In this document: piece after piece, positions 14,803 to 21,232 of the stretch
Layout: every line of letters begins with the position of its first letter
Numbering within the stretch: position 1 is the first letter of the stretch
Source of the DNA: CAZJHX01 sp964545715
GTDB taxonomy: Bacteria; Myxococcota_A; UBA9042; GCA-2863065
Length of the DNA: 24,859 nt
Reading direction: 5' to 3'
Assembly: GCA_964545715.1 (NCBI GenBank)
Contig: CAZJHX010000156.1
Span: 1-24,859, forward strand
Position numbers and translations under genes: made by a program
The notes under the pieces: model-generated
What the model saw: only the letters and a program-made list of their open reading frames with translations
Told to the model about the DNA's origin: nothing
Database searches by the model: none

Positions 14803-15597
14803 GTGATCACAGGCGCCCGCGGCTTTGTCGCCGCTCACCTGGCGCAGCTGGACGCGCCCCGCGACGTTGGTTTTCACCTGGTCCCCGGGCCCGATCTGTT
14901 TCGGCACGAGCGGCCGGGCGAGATGCTCGACCTTAGCGACACGATCGCGGCCATCCAGCGCGCGCGGTCGTCAGGGGTCCGCCGACTGGTGCTCATGAGC
15001 ACGGCGGCTGTTCTGCGCCCGTGCGGCCGCTTTGCCCGAACAGCGGCGGCTATCGAGCGTCTCGTGGCGCGCGCACCGCTGGAGACCGTGATCGTGCGTC
15101 CGGCGTGCCTGTGGGGCGCGGGCGATGACGCCTTCATGCCCGGCATCCTGCATGCCGTCCGGGGCCGCCACTACGCGTGGATCGACGGAGGGCGCTATGC
15201 GTATGCCACCTGCCACGTTCGCAATGCCTGCGAGGCGGCGCTGCTAGCGGCCGAGCACGGGCTGCCCGGACGCGCATACCTGGTGCGCGATCGGGAGCCG
15301 ACCACCTTTCACAGCTTTGTCTCCGGCCTGCTGCGCGCTCACGGTGTTCGGCCGCCCCTGCTCAGCATTCCGTACGCGGCCGCGGCGCCTGCCGCAGCCT
15401 GCCTGGAGCGCCTGTGGACCATGCTGAGGTTGACCCGCGCCGCGCCCATCACGCGCGAGATCCTGGCCCTGTACGGGATGGAGGTCGACGTGTGCGACCG
15501 CCGAGCGCGCGCCGAGCTGGGATATGTGGGCCGGGTCACCCGAGCGGCCGGTCTGGCCGAGCTGTCAGCGGGTCAGCAGCTGGCCTCGCCCGTTTGA
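14803..15597 (+). CDS. Degenerate SDR-like NAD(P)-binding protein
   Basis: This protein of about 264 residues begins with a Rossmann motif ITGARGFVAAHL, which corresponds to GxxGxxG with the last Gly replaced. Later parts match the extended SDR core: RRLVLMSTAAVLRP, ERLVARAPLETVIVRPACLW and GAGDDAF. The catalytic Tyr-x3-Lys is absent; the equivalent stretch reads FARTAAAIERLV, so Tyr is Phe and Lys is Ala. The stretch between the Rossmann motif and the Ser strand is also shorter than usual. It may bind nucleotide without oxidoreductase activity. The GTG at 14803 is the conventional start. However, a CTG at 14794 overlaps the tetR stop as CTGA, has GGAGG 7 nt upstream and would give MTPVITGARGF, a more normal first strand. 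It is probably translated with tetR. Its 3' end overlaps the convergent ligase gene by 33 nt. Confidence 0.75.
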   Translation: MITGARGFVAAHLAQLDAPRDVGFHLVPGPDLFRHERPGEMLDLSDTIAAIQRARSSGVRRLVLMSTAAVLRPCGRFARTAAAIERLVARAPLETVIVRPACLWGAGDDAFMPGILHAVRGRHYAWIDGGRYAYATCHVRNACEAALLAAEHGLPGRAYLVRDREPTTFHSFVSGLLRAHGVRPPLLSIPYAAAAPAAACLERLWTMLRLTRAAPITREILALYGMEVDVCDRRARAELGYVGRVTRAAGLAELSAGQQLASPV

Positions 15598-17346
15598 GTC
15601 AAACTCCTGGCGTATCGACGCCAGCGCCTCTGCCGTGAGCGGGTGGTACGTCTCGTCGCCGCGGGCCCGGTAGAACAGCTGCTCACCGGGCGCTTGCGAC
15701 ACAAAGTGGCCGCGCTTGAGCGGTCGGATCAGCACCTTCTGGGTGCGCGTGGTCTCAAACTGCTCGACCACGCGGATGTAGTCGGGGAACCACTTGGGGT
15801 CCAGCCCGCCGGTGTCCCGCTGAGCGGCGAAGCGATCAAACGTCGCCTGCGGATCAAAAGCGGCGCCCTCTGTCAGCTGCACGGCGATCATGACGGCCTC
15901 GTCCGCGACCGGATGCGGCGCGCCGTAAGCCACGGCGATGGCGACGTCCGGGTGCTCCCCAGCGAAGTGGGCCACGTTCTCCGCCGAGAAGTTTTCGCCG
16001 TCCTTGCGGATCCAGTCGTCGGTGCGCCCGTCGAAGTACAAATACCGCTTGCCGTTGACGATGCGGACGTGTCCCAGGTCGCCGGACCGGAAATAACCGT
16101 CGCGAAACTTGCCGTCCGTGGCCTTGGCGTTGTTGTGGTAGCCGTCGAAGAAGACGTTGTTGCGGCCGATCTTGGCCACGATCTCTCCCACAGCCTGGTC
16201 GTAGTTGGTCACGCGCCCCTGCTCGTCGTACTCGGCGGGCGGGCATTGGGCGCCGGCCTCGTTGAGGATCAGCGTATTGGCCTTCATCGCGCCCACGCTG
16301 TCGATGGGATCGCCGGGCTTGACCACCGTGTTGATCGCCGCCTCGGTGGAGCCGTAAAGCTCGAAGATGTGCTCCATGCCCAGGTAGCGCACCAGCTTCG
16401 TGCGGTCCGTCGGCGTGGCGCCGTTGCCGTGTGCGATGCGAAAGGCGTTGCGCGGATCCGCGGCCAGCGCTGCCGTGACCGCGTCTCCGTCGCCGTAGTG
16501 CTTTTCCAGCGCCGCCAGGATGTAGTGAATCGGCTGCCCCACGTAGTTCATGTACGTGATCTGGTGCGCCAGCAGGTCCGTCTCGAAGCCGCGCGCGCTG
16601 AAGCGGCGGGTCATCACAAAGCTGCCGCCGACGAACAGCATGGGCATGATCCCCAGAAACCACGCATTGGAATGGAACATCGGCATGCAGACGTAGCCCC
16701 GATCGCTGCGCCTCAGGCCGATGCGCCGCCAGGTCATCAGCGCCGCCCCGATCAGCTTGATGTGCGGACACATGACGCCTTTGGGGGCGCCGGTGGTCCC
16801 GGACGTGTAGATGACGATCAGCGGGTCCGAGCTGCGGGCGGCCTGCCGCGGTGTCGTCTGTTGCCCGATAGGCTCGCCGGTGTCGGTGCGTACGATGTCG
16901 TCGGGCGCCAGGCTCTCCAGCGTGTCTTGGATGCGCTCCAGCTCCGGCTGGTAGTTGGCGTCGGTCAGCACCACGTGCAGCCCGGCCTGGTTGATCATGG
17001 TCGCCAGCGTTGGTCCGCGAAAGCCGGTGTTCAGGCCAAAGATCACCGCGCCCGTGAGCGCCGCGCCAAAGAACGCGAACACAAACTCGGGGCTGTTCTC
17101 CTGGTAGATGCCGACCAGTAGCGGTGCGTCGGCTGCCAGGTCGCCGGCCTCGACCCGCTGTGCCCGCAGCTGCTCGAACCAGCCGGCGTAGCGCGTGGCC
17201 TCCACCCAGGTCTGGTGGTACGTGAACTCGCGGCCTTCAAAGATAAAGAAGACCTTGTCTCTCAGCCGCCTGCTTTTGGCGCGTCGTGCGAACAGCCGTC
17301 CAACGGTGACGAACCACAGCCCATGGCGGACGATCGACTTCAGCAT
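15565..17346 (-). CDS. FATP-type long/very-long-chain acyl-CoA synthetase
   Basis: This 593-residue ANL-superfamily adenylating enzyme has every core motif. The P-loop TSGTTGAPKG is at 181-190, the acyl/adenylate motif ELYGSTEAAIN at about 329-339, and YFRSGDLGHV at about 419-428. The hinge FDGRTDDWIRKDGENFS is at about 438-454, in the FATP-like form where KGEN precedes the C-terminal domain, and a C-terminal Lys lies in the TRTQKVLIR region. It should activate a long-chain or bulky carboxylic acid with ATP to the acyl-AMP and then the CoA thioester. The basic, hydrophobic N-terminus (MLKSIVRHGLWFVTVGRLFA) suits membrane association, as in FATP/ACSVL. The start at 17346 is chosen for family length; a start at 17406 would overlap the RCC1 gene. 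It lies 17 nt after the RCC1-repeat gene on the same strand and may be cotranscribed. Confidence 0.92.
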   Translation of the reverse strand: MLKSIVRHGLWFVTVGRLFARRAKSRRLRDKVFFIFEGREFTYHQTWVEATRYAGWFEQLRAQRVEAGDLAADAPLLVGIYQENSPEFVFAFFGAALTGAVIFGLNTGFRGPTLATMINQAGLHVVLTDANYQPELERIQDTLESLAPDDIVRTDTGEPIGQQTTPRQAARSSDPLIVIYTSGTTGAPKGVMCPHIKLIGAALMTWRRIGLRRSDRGYVCMPMFHSNAWFLGIMPMLFVGGSFVMTRRFSARGFETDLLAHQITYMNYVGQPIHYILAALEKHYGDGDAVTAALAADPRNAFRIAHGNGATPTDRTKLVRYLGMEHIFELYGSTEAAINTVVKPGDPIDSVGAMKANTLILNEAGAQCPPAEYDEQGRVTNYDQAVGEIVAKIGRNNVFFDGYHNNAKATDGKFRDGYFRSGDLGHVRIVNGKRYLYFDGRTDDWIRKDGENFSAENVAHFAGEHPDVAIAVAYGAPHPVADEAVMIAVQLTEGAAFDPQATFDRFAAQRDTGGLDPKWFPDYIRVVEQFETTRTQKVLIRPLKRGHFVSQAPGEQLFYRARGDETYHPLTAEALASIRQEFDSNGRGQLLTR

Positions 17347-17363
17347 GGCGGCTAGCGGGACTC

Positions 17364-18500
17364 CTAGGGTGGTGTTGCGCGGCCGTAGCCGTCGGAGCCC
17401 CAGCACGCCAGGCTGCCGTCGTCACGCACCGCGCAGGCGTGCCACGAGCCGGCCGCCACGTCGGTGAAGGTGCCCTTGGGGACATTCAAGAAGCCCATGC
17501 CGTGCAGGTCGTTGCCCCAGCAGGCCATTGTGCCGTCATCGCGGATTCCGCACGTGAACATGCCGCCCACCGCGACCTTGTCGAAGGCGCCGTCGGGCGG
17601 GTCGACCGGGCCCAGCTCGCTCTGCGGCCCCCAGCACACCACCGATCGGTCCGCGTCCAGGATGCCGCACGCCCAATGCGGGCCGGCGCTCACCGCGTAA
17701 AAGGCCGCGCCGGGATCGGGTGGGGCGCCGACCTCGTAGCCGCCCCAGCAGCGCACGTTGTCGTCGCTGTCGCGAATGGCGCAGGCGTAGTCCTGGCCCA
17801 CGGATACCGTGCTGAAGTCGCCCGTCGGAATCGGCTCGTATTGCGACGTCAGCCCCCAGCACTTGATGGCGCCGGGCTGCGTCTCCAAGCCGCAGGCGTG
17901 GTGCCAGCCCGCGCTGATCGTGTCCAGCGAGCCCGAGGGCAGTCCGGTGGTCAGCTCGTTGTCTTTGAAATAGACGTTGAGACCCCAGCACTGGACGGTG
18001 AGATCGTCCGCGATAGCGCAGTTGTAGTCGGGCGGGCCGGCGCTGACGGACAGAAACTGGCCCTCGGGCGCGATCGCCTGGCCGTGGTCGGTGCCCATCG
18101 GCTCGCCCACCGTCTTGCCCGCGCCCCAGCAGCCGATGGTGCCGTCGTCGCGCAGCCCGCAGCTGTGGTTGGACCCGCACGCGACCTGCTGCCAGGACCC
18201 GCCGCCGCCGGTGTCGGTCGTGCCGCCGGTGTCCCCGGTGCCGCCCGTGTCGGTCGTGCCGCCGGTGTCCGTCGTGTCCCCGATGCCCGTATCGGTCGTG
18301 TCCCCGGTGCTGGTGCCGGTGGTGTCCGTCGTGTCGCCGGTGCCGGTGGTGTCGCCGGTGTCGGTGGTGGTGTCGCCGGTGTCGTCGCTGGAGCCGCTTC
18401 GCTCACTGGAGGACCCGCTGCAGCCGAAGCCGGCCAGAGGCACGCACAGGAAGAGCACCGCGGTTGCCACCCACGCCGCGCTCGATCGTCGATCTCTCAT
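17364..18500 (-). CDS. RCC1-like seven-repeat lipoprotein
   Basis: This 378-residue lipoprotein has the lipobox GFGC (Cys27). Residues about 30-98 are a Thr/Asp/Gly spacer much like the one in the HYDIN lipoprotein. From about residue 100 to the end there are seven repeats of the form C(G/A)(L/I)xxDGxxxCWG, for example CGLRDDGTIGCWG, CAIADDLTVQCWG and CAVRDDGSLACWG, spaced by VSAG/VAVG turns. Seven copies are what a closed RCC1-type beta-propeller needs. The two Cys residues per repeat probably form a disulfide, as expected for an exported propeller. GGGAGA is 7 nt before the ATG at 18500. It follows the metal permease gene by 28 nt on the same strand. A binding or scaffold role is likely; no specific partner can be inferred. 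Confidence 0.85.
   Translation of the reverse strand: MRDRRSSAAWVATAVLFLCVPLAGFGCSGSSSERSGSSDDTGDTTTDTGDTTGTGDTTDTTGTSTGDTTDTGIGDTTDTGGTTDTGGTGDTGGTTDTGGGGSWQQVACGSNHSCGLRDDGTIGCWGAGKTVGEPMGTDHGQAIAPEGQFLSVSAGPPDYNCAIADDLTVQCWGLNVYFKDNELTTGLPSGSLDTISAGWHHACGLETQPGAIKCWGLTSQYEPIPTGDFSTVSVGQDYACAIRDSDDNVRCWGGYEVGAPPDPGAAFYAVSAGPHWACGILDADRSVVCWGPQSELGPVDPPDGAFDKVAVGGMFTCGIRDDGTMACWGNDLHGMGFLNVPKGTFTDVAAGSWHACAVRDDGSLACWGSDGYGRATPP
18195..18390 (-). repeat. Low-complexity Thr/Asp/Gly coding repeat
   Basis: Degenerate short units built around GACACC(GGC) and GACACGAC, read on the minus strand, encode runs of TGDTTDTG and TDTGG in the spacer of the RCC1-repeat lipoprotein. Units vary between about 9 and 18 bp and are less regular than the 15-bp array at 7707-7820. 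The residue set is the same, which suggests convergent composition or an exchanged spacer type. Confidence 0.7.
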
Positions 18501-18528
18501 CACGTTCTCCCCGGAGCCGGCCGCAATG

Positions 18529-19734
18529 CTAGCGATCTGCCGGCGGTGGCGCAACGGTTTGGTAGCCGAGCCCTTCGATGACGGCGCGCACCGACGCCTC
18601 GGATGCCGTGCCGGTGACGATCGCCTGCCCGGGCTCCAGCGTGACCGAGGCTGTCGTGATCCCGTCCGTCGCTTGAAGCGCGCGCTCGACCTTGCCGCGG
18701 CAGCCGTTGCAGGTCATCCCGGTCACCGGAAGCTCCACCCGCACGGCGTCGGGCGTGGCGCTGCGGCCAAACCATCCTCGCAGCTCTTGAGCGGCGAACG
18801 TGGCCATCAAGCCGAGCAGCGCGACCGCAGAGACGGTGGCCCACCACGGGGTGTGGTGAACGTGCGCGGCGCTGACGGCGGTGCTGCCGAGCACGAAGTC
18901 GAAGGCGATCCCCAGGCCCACGCTGCCGACCACGATCGTCGTCAGGTACACGGCCAATACGCGCGCGCCGAACGCCCGGTTTACCGCCCCTACCGTCGCT
19001 ACGTTGGTAGCGGGGCCGGCCATTAGAAAGACCAGCGCCGCGCCCGCGGGCATGCCGCCGGCGACCAGGGCGGCGGCGATGGGGACGGATGCGGTCGCGC
19101 AGACGTACAGGGGCAGGGACACCGCCAACGCCGCCAGCGCCGCTCCAAGCGGGCCGAGGCTGCCCAGTCCGGCCAGCCAGGCGTGTGGGATAAAGGCGGT
19201 GATTGCGGCGCTGACCAGGACGCCGAAGACCAGCCAGCGCCAGATCGTTCTCAGCACATCGACCGCGTGCGCGACCATCCGTCGCACATCTCGGCTGCCG
19301 GTCTCTTCCAGCCCGCCGGATTCGTCGGCGACCGTCCCGCCGTCGTGAACGCGGTCGGCCCAGAGCCCCCCCACGACACCTGTGAGGGCTGCGCTGGCGA
19401 CCTTGAAGAGGGCAAACGGCCAGCCCAGAAAAGACGCGCTGACCAGGATGGAGTCGACCCCGGTCTGCGGGGTGCTGATCAAAAAGCCGACCGCCGCGCC
19501 GTCGGATGCGCCGTCTCTCTTGAGGCCCAGCCCGGCCGGGATGACGCCACAGGAGCACAGCGGCAGCGGTACGCCCATGGCGACGGCCTTGAACACGCCC
19601 CACGGCCCGCGCAGCTGTCGGTGCACAAACCCGGTTGGCAGCATTCCATGCAGCAGCCCGGCCACCGCGGCGCCCAGAAGCAGCCAGGGCGCAAGCTCCA
19701 AAAGCACGATCCAGACCTGGGCGACGAAGTTCAT
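18529..19734 (-). CDS. SO_0444/ArsP-like metal efflux permease with fused HMA domain
   Basis: This 401-residue membrane protein has about eight hydrophobic segments. The N-terminal half has the permease hallmark VPLPLCSCGVIPAG with Cys60 and Cys62, followed by FLISTPQTGVDS, as in the SO_0444 Cu/Zn and ArsP-type efflux permeases. The second half repeats the pattern with LPLYVCATASVPIAAALVAG and a conserved AGPATNVATVG. After a linker with HVHH (about 291-294), the C-terminus is a complete heavy-metal-associated domain: LPVTGMTCNGCRGKVERALQ with Cys342 and Cys345, ending GYQTVAPPP. The HMA domain probably delivers a soft metal such as Cu(I) or Zn(II) to the channel; the metal is inference. It is divergent from an ArsR regulator, with an operator at 19820-19841 between them. 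The ribosome site before the ATG is weak. Confidence 0.9.
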   Translation of the reverse strand: MNFVAQVWIVLLELAPWLLLGAAVAGLLHGMLPTGFVHRQLRGPWGVFKAVAMGVPLPLCSCGVIPAGLGLKRDGASDGAAVGFLISTPQTGVDSILVSASFLGWPFALFKVASAALTGVVGGLWADRVHDGGTVADESGGLEETGSRDVRRMVAHAVDVLRTIWRWLVFGVLVSAAITAFIPHAWLAGLGSLGPLGAALAALAVSLPLYVCATASVPIAAALVAGGMPAGAALVFLMAGPATNVATVGAVNRAFGARVLAVYLTTIVVGSVGLGIAFDFVLGSTAVSAAHVHHTPWWATVSAVALLGLMATFAAQELRGWFGRSATPDAVRVELPVTGMTCNGCRGKVERALQATDGITTASVTLEPGQAIVTGTASEASVRAVIEGLGYQTVAPPPADR

Positions 19735-19819
19735 CTACCCACTTGAATAGCGCGCCTCAGCCAGACTGCAACCCCCCTTGTTGGCGTGGCTGACGTCAGT
19801 CAAGCACGGCACCGGGCGA

Positions 19820-19841
19820 TATTTCGTAGATCATCGAAATG
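19820..19841. promoter_or_regulatory. ArsR operator candidate 1
   Basis: The sequence TATTTCG-N8-CGAAATG forms an inverted repeat with one mismatch in seven. It lies in the divergent region between the HMA-permease gene and the ArsR gene, 22 nt before the ArsR ATG, where a bound repressor could control both promoters. The same arms with the same 8-bp spacing recur at 20224-20245. Confidence 0.7.
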
Positions 19842-19863
19842 TCGTCCGCTATCCTGCAGCCGT

Positions 19864-20157
19864 ATGCCCGAGGACATCACCGCCATTCTCAAAGCGCTGT
19901 CGAATCCGCATCGGCTGAAAATCTTTCGGGCGCTGCACAGCTCGCTGGGCCCGGTGCATCGCAATGTGCGGCAGGTCGCCGACGAGTGTTGTGGGCTGGC
20001 CCTGTCCACGGTCTCGCACCACCTCAAAGAGCTGCGCCAGGCGGGCCTGATCCGCTGTGAGCGGCGTGGACAGGAGGTGATCTGCAGCATCGCGCCGGAC
20101 GCGGTCAAGGCGCTGCGATCCTTCATCGACGGCTTTGATGAACCCGAGAAGTCCTAG
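19864..20157 (+). CDS. ArsR/SmtB family metalloregulator
   Basis: This 97-residue winged-helix repressor has ILKALSNPHRLKIFRALHSS in helices 1-2, VRQVADECCGLALSTVSHHL as the helix-turn-helix (recognition helix LALSTVSHHLKELRQAG at about 45-61), and a wing ICSIAPDAVKAL. Instead of the ArsR ELCVCDL metal site it has adjacent Cys42-Cys43, with further Cys at 65 and 74, which could coordinate a soft metal. It should bind the TATTTCG-N8-CGAAATA operators and release on metal binding. The ATG at 19864 is chosen because longer starts would place the operator inside the coding region. There is no obvious Shine-Dalgarno, so a leaderless or weakly initiated mRNA is possible. The likely regulon is itself, the divergent HMA permease and the small Cys-rich gene that follows. 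Confidence 0.92.
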   Translation: MPEDITAILKALSNPHRLKIFRALHSSLGPVHRNVRQVADECCGLALSTVSHHLKELRQAGLIRCERRGQEVICSIAPDAVKALRSFIDGFDEPEKS

Positions 20158-20168
20158 CCAAAACAGAC

Positions 20169-20190
20169 CTTTACGAGTTTTATCGAAATT
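20169..20190. promoter_or_regulatory. Degenerate ArsR operator candidate 3
   Basis: A half-site CGAAAT (20184-20189) is paired, across the same 8-bp spacing, with a left arm TTTACG that matches ATTTCG at four of six positions. It lies just after the arsR stop codon and 55 bp, about five helical turns, from the better site at 20224-20245, so cooperative binding around the promoter is possible. Confidence 0.35.
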
Positions 20191-20195
20191 AGCTC

Positions 20196-20226
20196 TTGAC
20201 GGCGCTCCAGAGTATGATTTCATTAT
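20196..20226 (+). promoter_or_regulatory. Sigma-70-type promoter candidate for the small Cys-rich gene
   Basis: TTGACG at 20196-20201 is a five-of-six match to the -35 box. CATTAT at 20221-20226 is a plausible -10 at 19-nt spacing; TATGAT at 20213-20218 is a better hexamer but too close at 11 nt. The -10 region runs into the operator at 20224-20245, consistent with ArsR repression. Confidence 0.4.
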
Positions 20227-20245
20227 TTCGACAACTTTCGAAATA
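20224..20245. promoter_or_regulatory. ArsR operator candidate 2
   Basis: The sequence TATTTCG-N8-CGAAATA is a perfect inverted repeat with 7-nt arms. It has the same arms and the same 8-bp spacing as the site between arsR and the permease gene, and lies 15 nt before the start codon of the 63-residue Cys-rich protein. It ties that gene to the ArsR regulon. Confidence 0.75.
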
Positions 20246-20259
20246 CAACAGGAGACCTC

Positions 20260-20451
20260 ATGGCGACCTCATCGGGAAACGACCTCTTCAACTTTCGCCT
20301 CTTCCAGGACGACAAGGGCATCCACCTGCTGCTGTCCGGCGCGCTGGCCAAGGACTTTGAGACCTTGATGGAGACGTGCAAAAAGCACTGCACCGCGCTG
20401 GCCTGCTGCCACGGCTTTGGCGGCAAGTCGGACGACGCCAGCGCCGCCTGA
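20260..20451 (+). CDS. 63-residue Cys/His-rich protein in the ArsR metal module
   Basis: This 63-residue protein has an excellent ribosome site (AGGAG 7 nt upstream of the ATG). There is no signal peptide, so it should be cytoplasmic. Residues 9-36 look like a small beta-alpha unit (LFNFRLFQDDKGIHLLLSGA, then LAKDFETLMETC). The second half holds Cys40, His43, Cys44, Cys49, Cys50 and His51 within twelve residues (TCKKHCTALACCHGFGG), a plausible soft-metal site. I do not recognise a family. Placement behind an ArsR-type operator and next to arsR and the HMA permease suggests a metal chaperone, buffer or sensor peptide that could pass metal to the HMA domain. That role is inference. Distance to arsR is about 100 nt with its own promoter-like region. 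Confidence 0.75.
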   Translation: MATSSGNDLFNFRLFQDDKGIHLLLSGALAKDFETLMETCKKHCTALACCHGFGGKSDDASAA

Positions 20452-20463
20452 CGGTGAGACGGC

Positions 20464-20483
20464 TCTGCTCCGCCTGGAGCAGA
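20464..20483 (+). terminator. Hairpin after the small Cys-rich gene
   Basis: Perfect 8-bp arms TCTGCTCC and GGAGCAGA enclose a GCCT loop, 12 nt after the stop codon. No run of T follows directly (the next T-rich bases come about 12 nt later), so it is either a weak terminator or an mRNA-stabilising hairpin. At about 90 bp before the predicted sigma-54 start site near 20572, the same inverted repeat could instead be an enhancer-binding-protein site. Confidence 0.45.
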
Positions 20484-20545
20484 CCTCGTCCAGATTCTTA
20501 GAGGGCTGATACCCCAAGCGCGGTCCCAAACGGGCGACTGCGCCA

Positions 20546-20561
20546 TGGCACGACCCTTGCC
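20546..20561 (+). promoter_or_regulatory. Sigma-54 (-24/-12) promoter
   Basis: TGGCACG-ACCC-TTGCC matches the full seven-base -24 consensus and TTGC of the -12 box, with exactly 10 nt between GG and GC. Only the final base (C instead of A/T) deviates. Predicted transcription start is near 20572, leaving a 19-nt leader that contains GGAGGTG before the ATG at 20591. This is the best sigma-54 match in the window. Confidence 0.75.
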
Positions 20562-20590
20562 ATCCCACATAGCGAGTTGGAGGTGATCCG

Positions 20591-21232
20591 ATGGCGCTTT
20601 TTCGATGGCTGGTCGTTGCCGTGACCTTGAGCTGCTCCGCATGTGTCTGGGAGGGGGGCGATTGCTCCACCGGCCCGGCCCCGTCGGCCCCCGTGCTCGC
20701 TCCGCTGAGTTGGTGCCAGGACGGGCTCAGCTGCGTCGAGGGCGTGTGCGTCGCCCCAGCCGAGCCGCCGGAACCCGTAGAGCTTGGGGCGGAGTGCGGG
20801 CCGGGGCGTGCCTGTCCGGAGGACACGTTCTGCCACTCCGTCTCCAAGGTCTGCGCGGTGGCCGCGGCGGTCGACGCGCCCTGCAGCCACGACCACGAAT
20901 GCGTGCCGGAGCTCATCTGCAACACGGCGAAACACGGCGGCGTGTGCCGAGCCCCCGGACCCGACGGCGACGACTGCCACAAGGATCGGCACTGCGCCGG
21001 GACATTGGCCTGTCACGCGCAGATCCATGACCCCGGTGTCTGTCGACCGCCTGGCGGCGCCGGCCAACCGTGTGAGCGCCCGAGCCACTGCATCGAAGGG
21101 CTGCTGTGCAACCGCCAGCTGGGTCAGTGCAGCGCGCCCCTGGCTCACGGAGGCGCGTGCGGATCCGACGCCGACTGCGTGTCCCCGCTCACCTGCTATC
21201 TGAAGCGATGCGAGGGGGCCCTGCCATGGTAG
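20591..21232 (+). CDS. Dickkopf-like Cys-rich lipoprotein
   Basis: This 213-residue lipoprotein has a short signal peptide ending at Cys18 (CSAC; a second Cys at 15). The mature protein is a chain of Cys-rich modules with the spacing G-x2-C-x(4-6)-C-x-x-x-x-x-C-x(5-10)-C. Examples are GAECGPGRACPEDTFCHSVS, CSHDHECVPELICN, CERPSHCIEGLLCNRQLGQC and CGSDADCVSPLTCYLKRC, similar to Dickkopf/EB-type modules found in many Myxococcota surface proteins. All cysteines are expected to be disulfide bonded outside the cell. GGAGGTG precedes the ATG, and a strong sigma-54 promoter lies 30 nt upstream. The stop overlaps the next gene's start (ATGGTAG), so the two are translationally coupled. Function is unknown; a binding role is likely. 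Confidence 0.85.
   Translation: MALFRWLVVAVTLSCSACVWEGGDCSTGPAPSAPVLAPLSWCQDGLSCVEGVCVAPAEPPEPVELGAECGPGRACPEDTFCHSVSKVCAVAAAVDAPCSHDHECVPELICNTAKHGGVCRAPGPDGDDCHKDRHCAGTLACHAQIHDPGVCRPPGGAGQPCERPSHCIEGLLCNRQLGQCSAPLAHGGACGSDADCVSPLTCYLKRCEGALPW

Noticed and set aside
15643..17121. 492-codon open frame antisense to the acyl-CoA ligase gene
   Set aside because: Composition is Val/Arg/His shadow; the opposite strand encodes every motif of an ANL ligase.
19786..19863. N-terminal extension of the ArsR protein from a GTG at 19786
   Set aside because: It would place the operator inside the coding region and add 26 residues not found in ArsR-family proteins.
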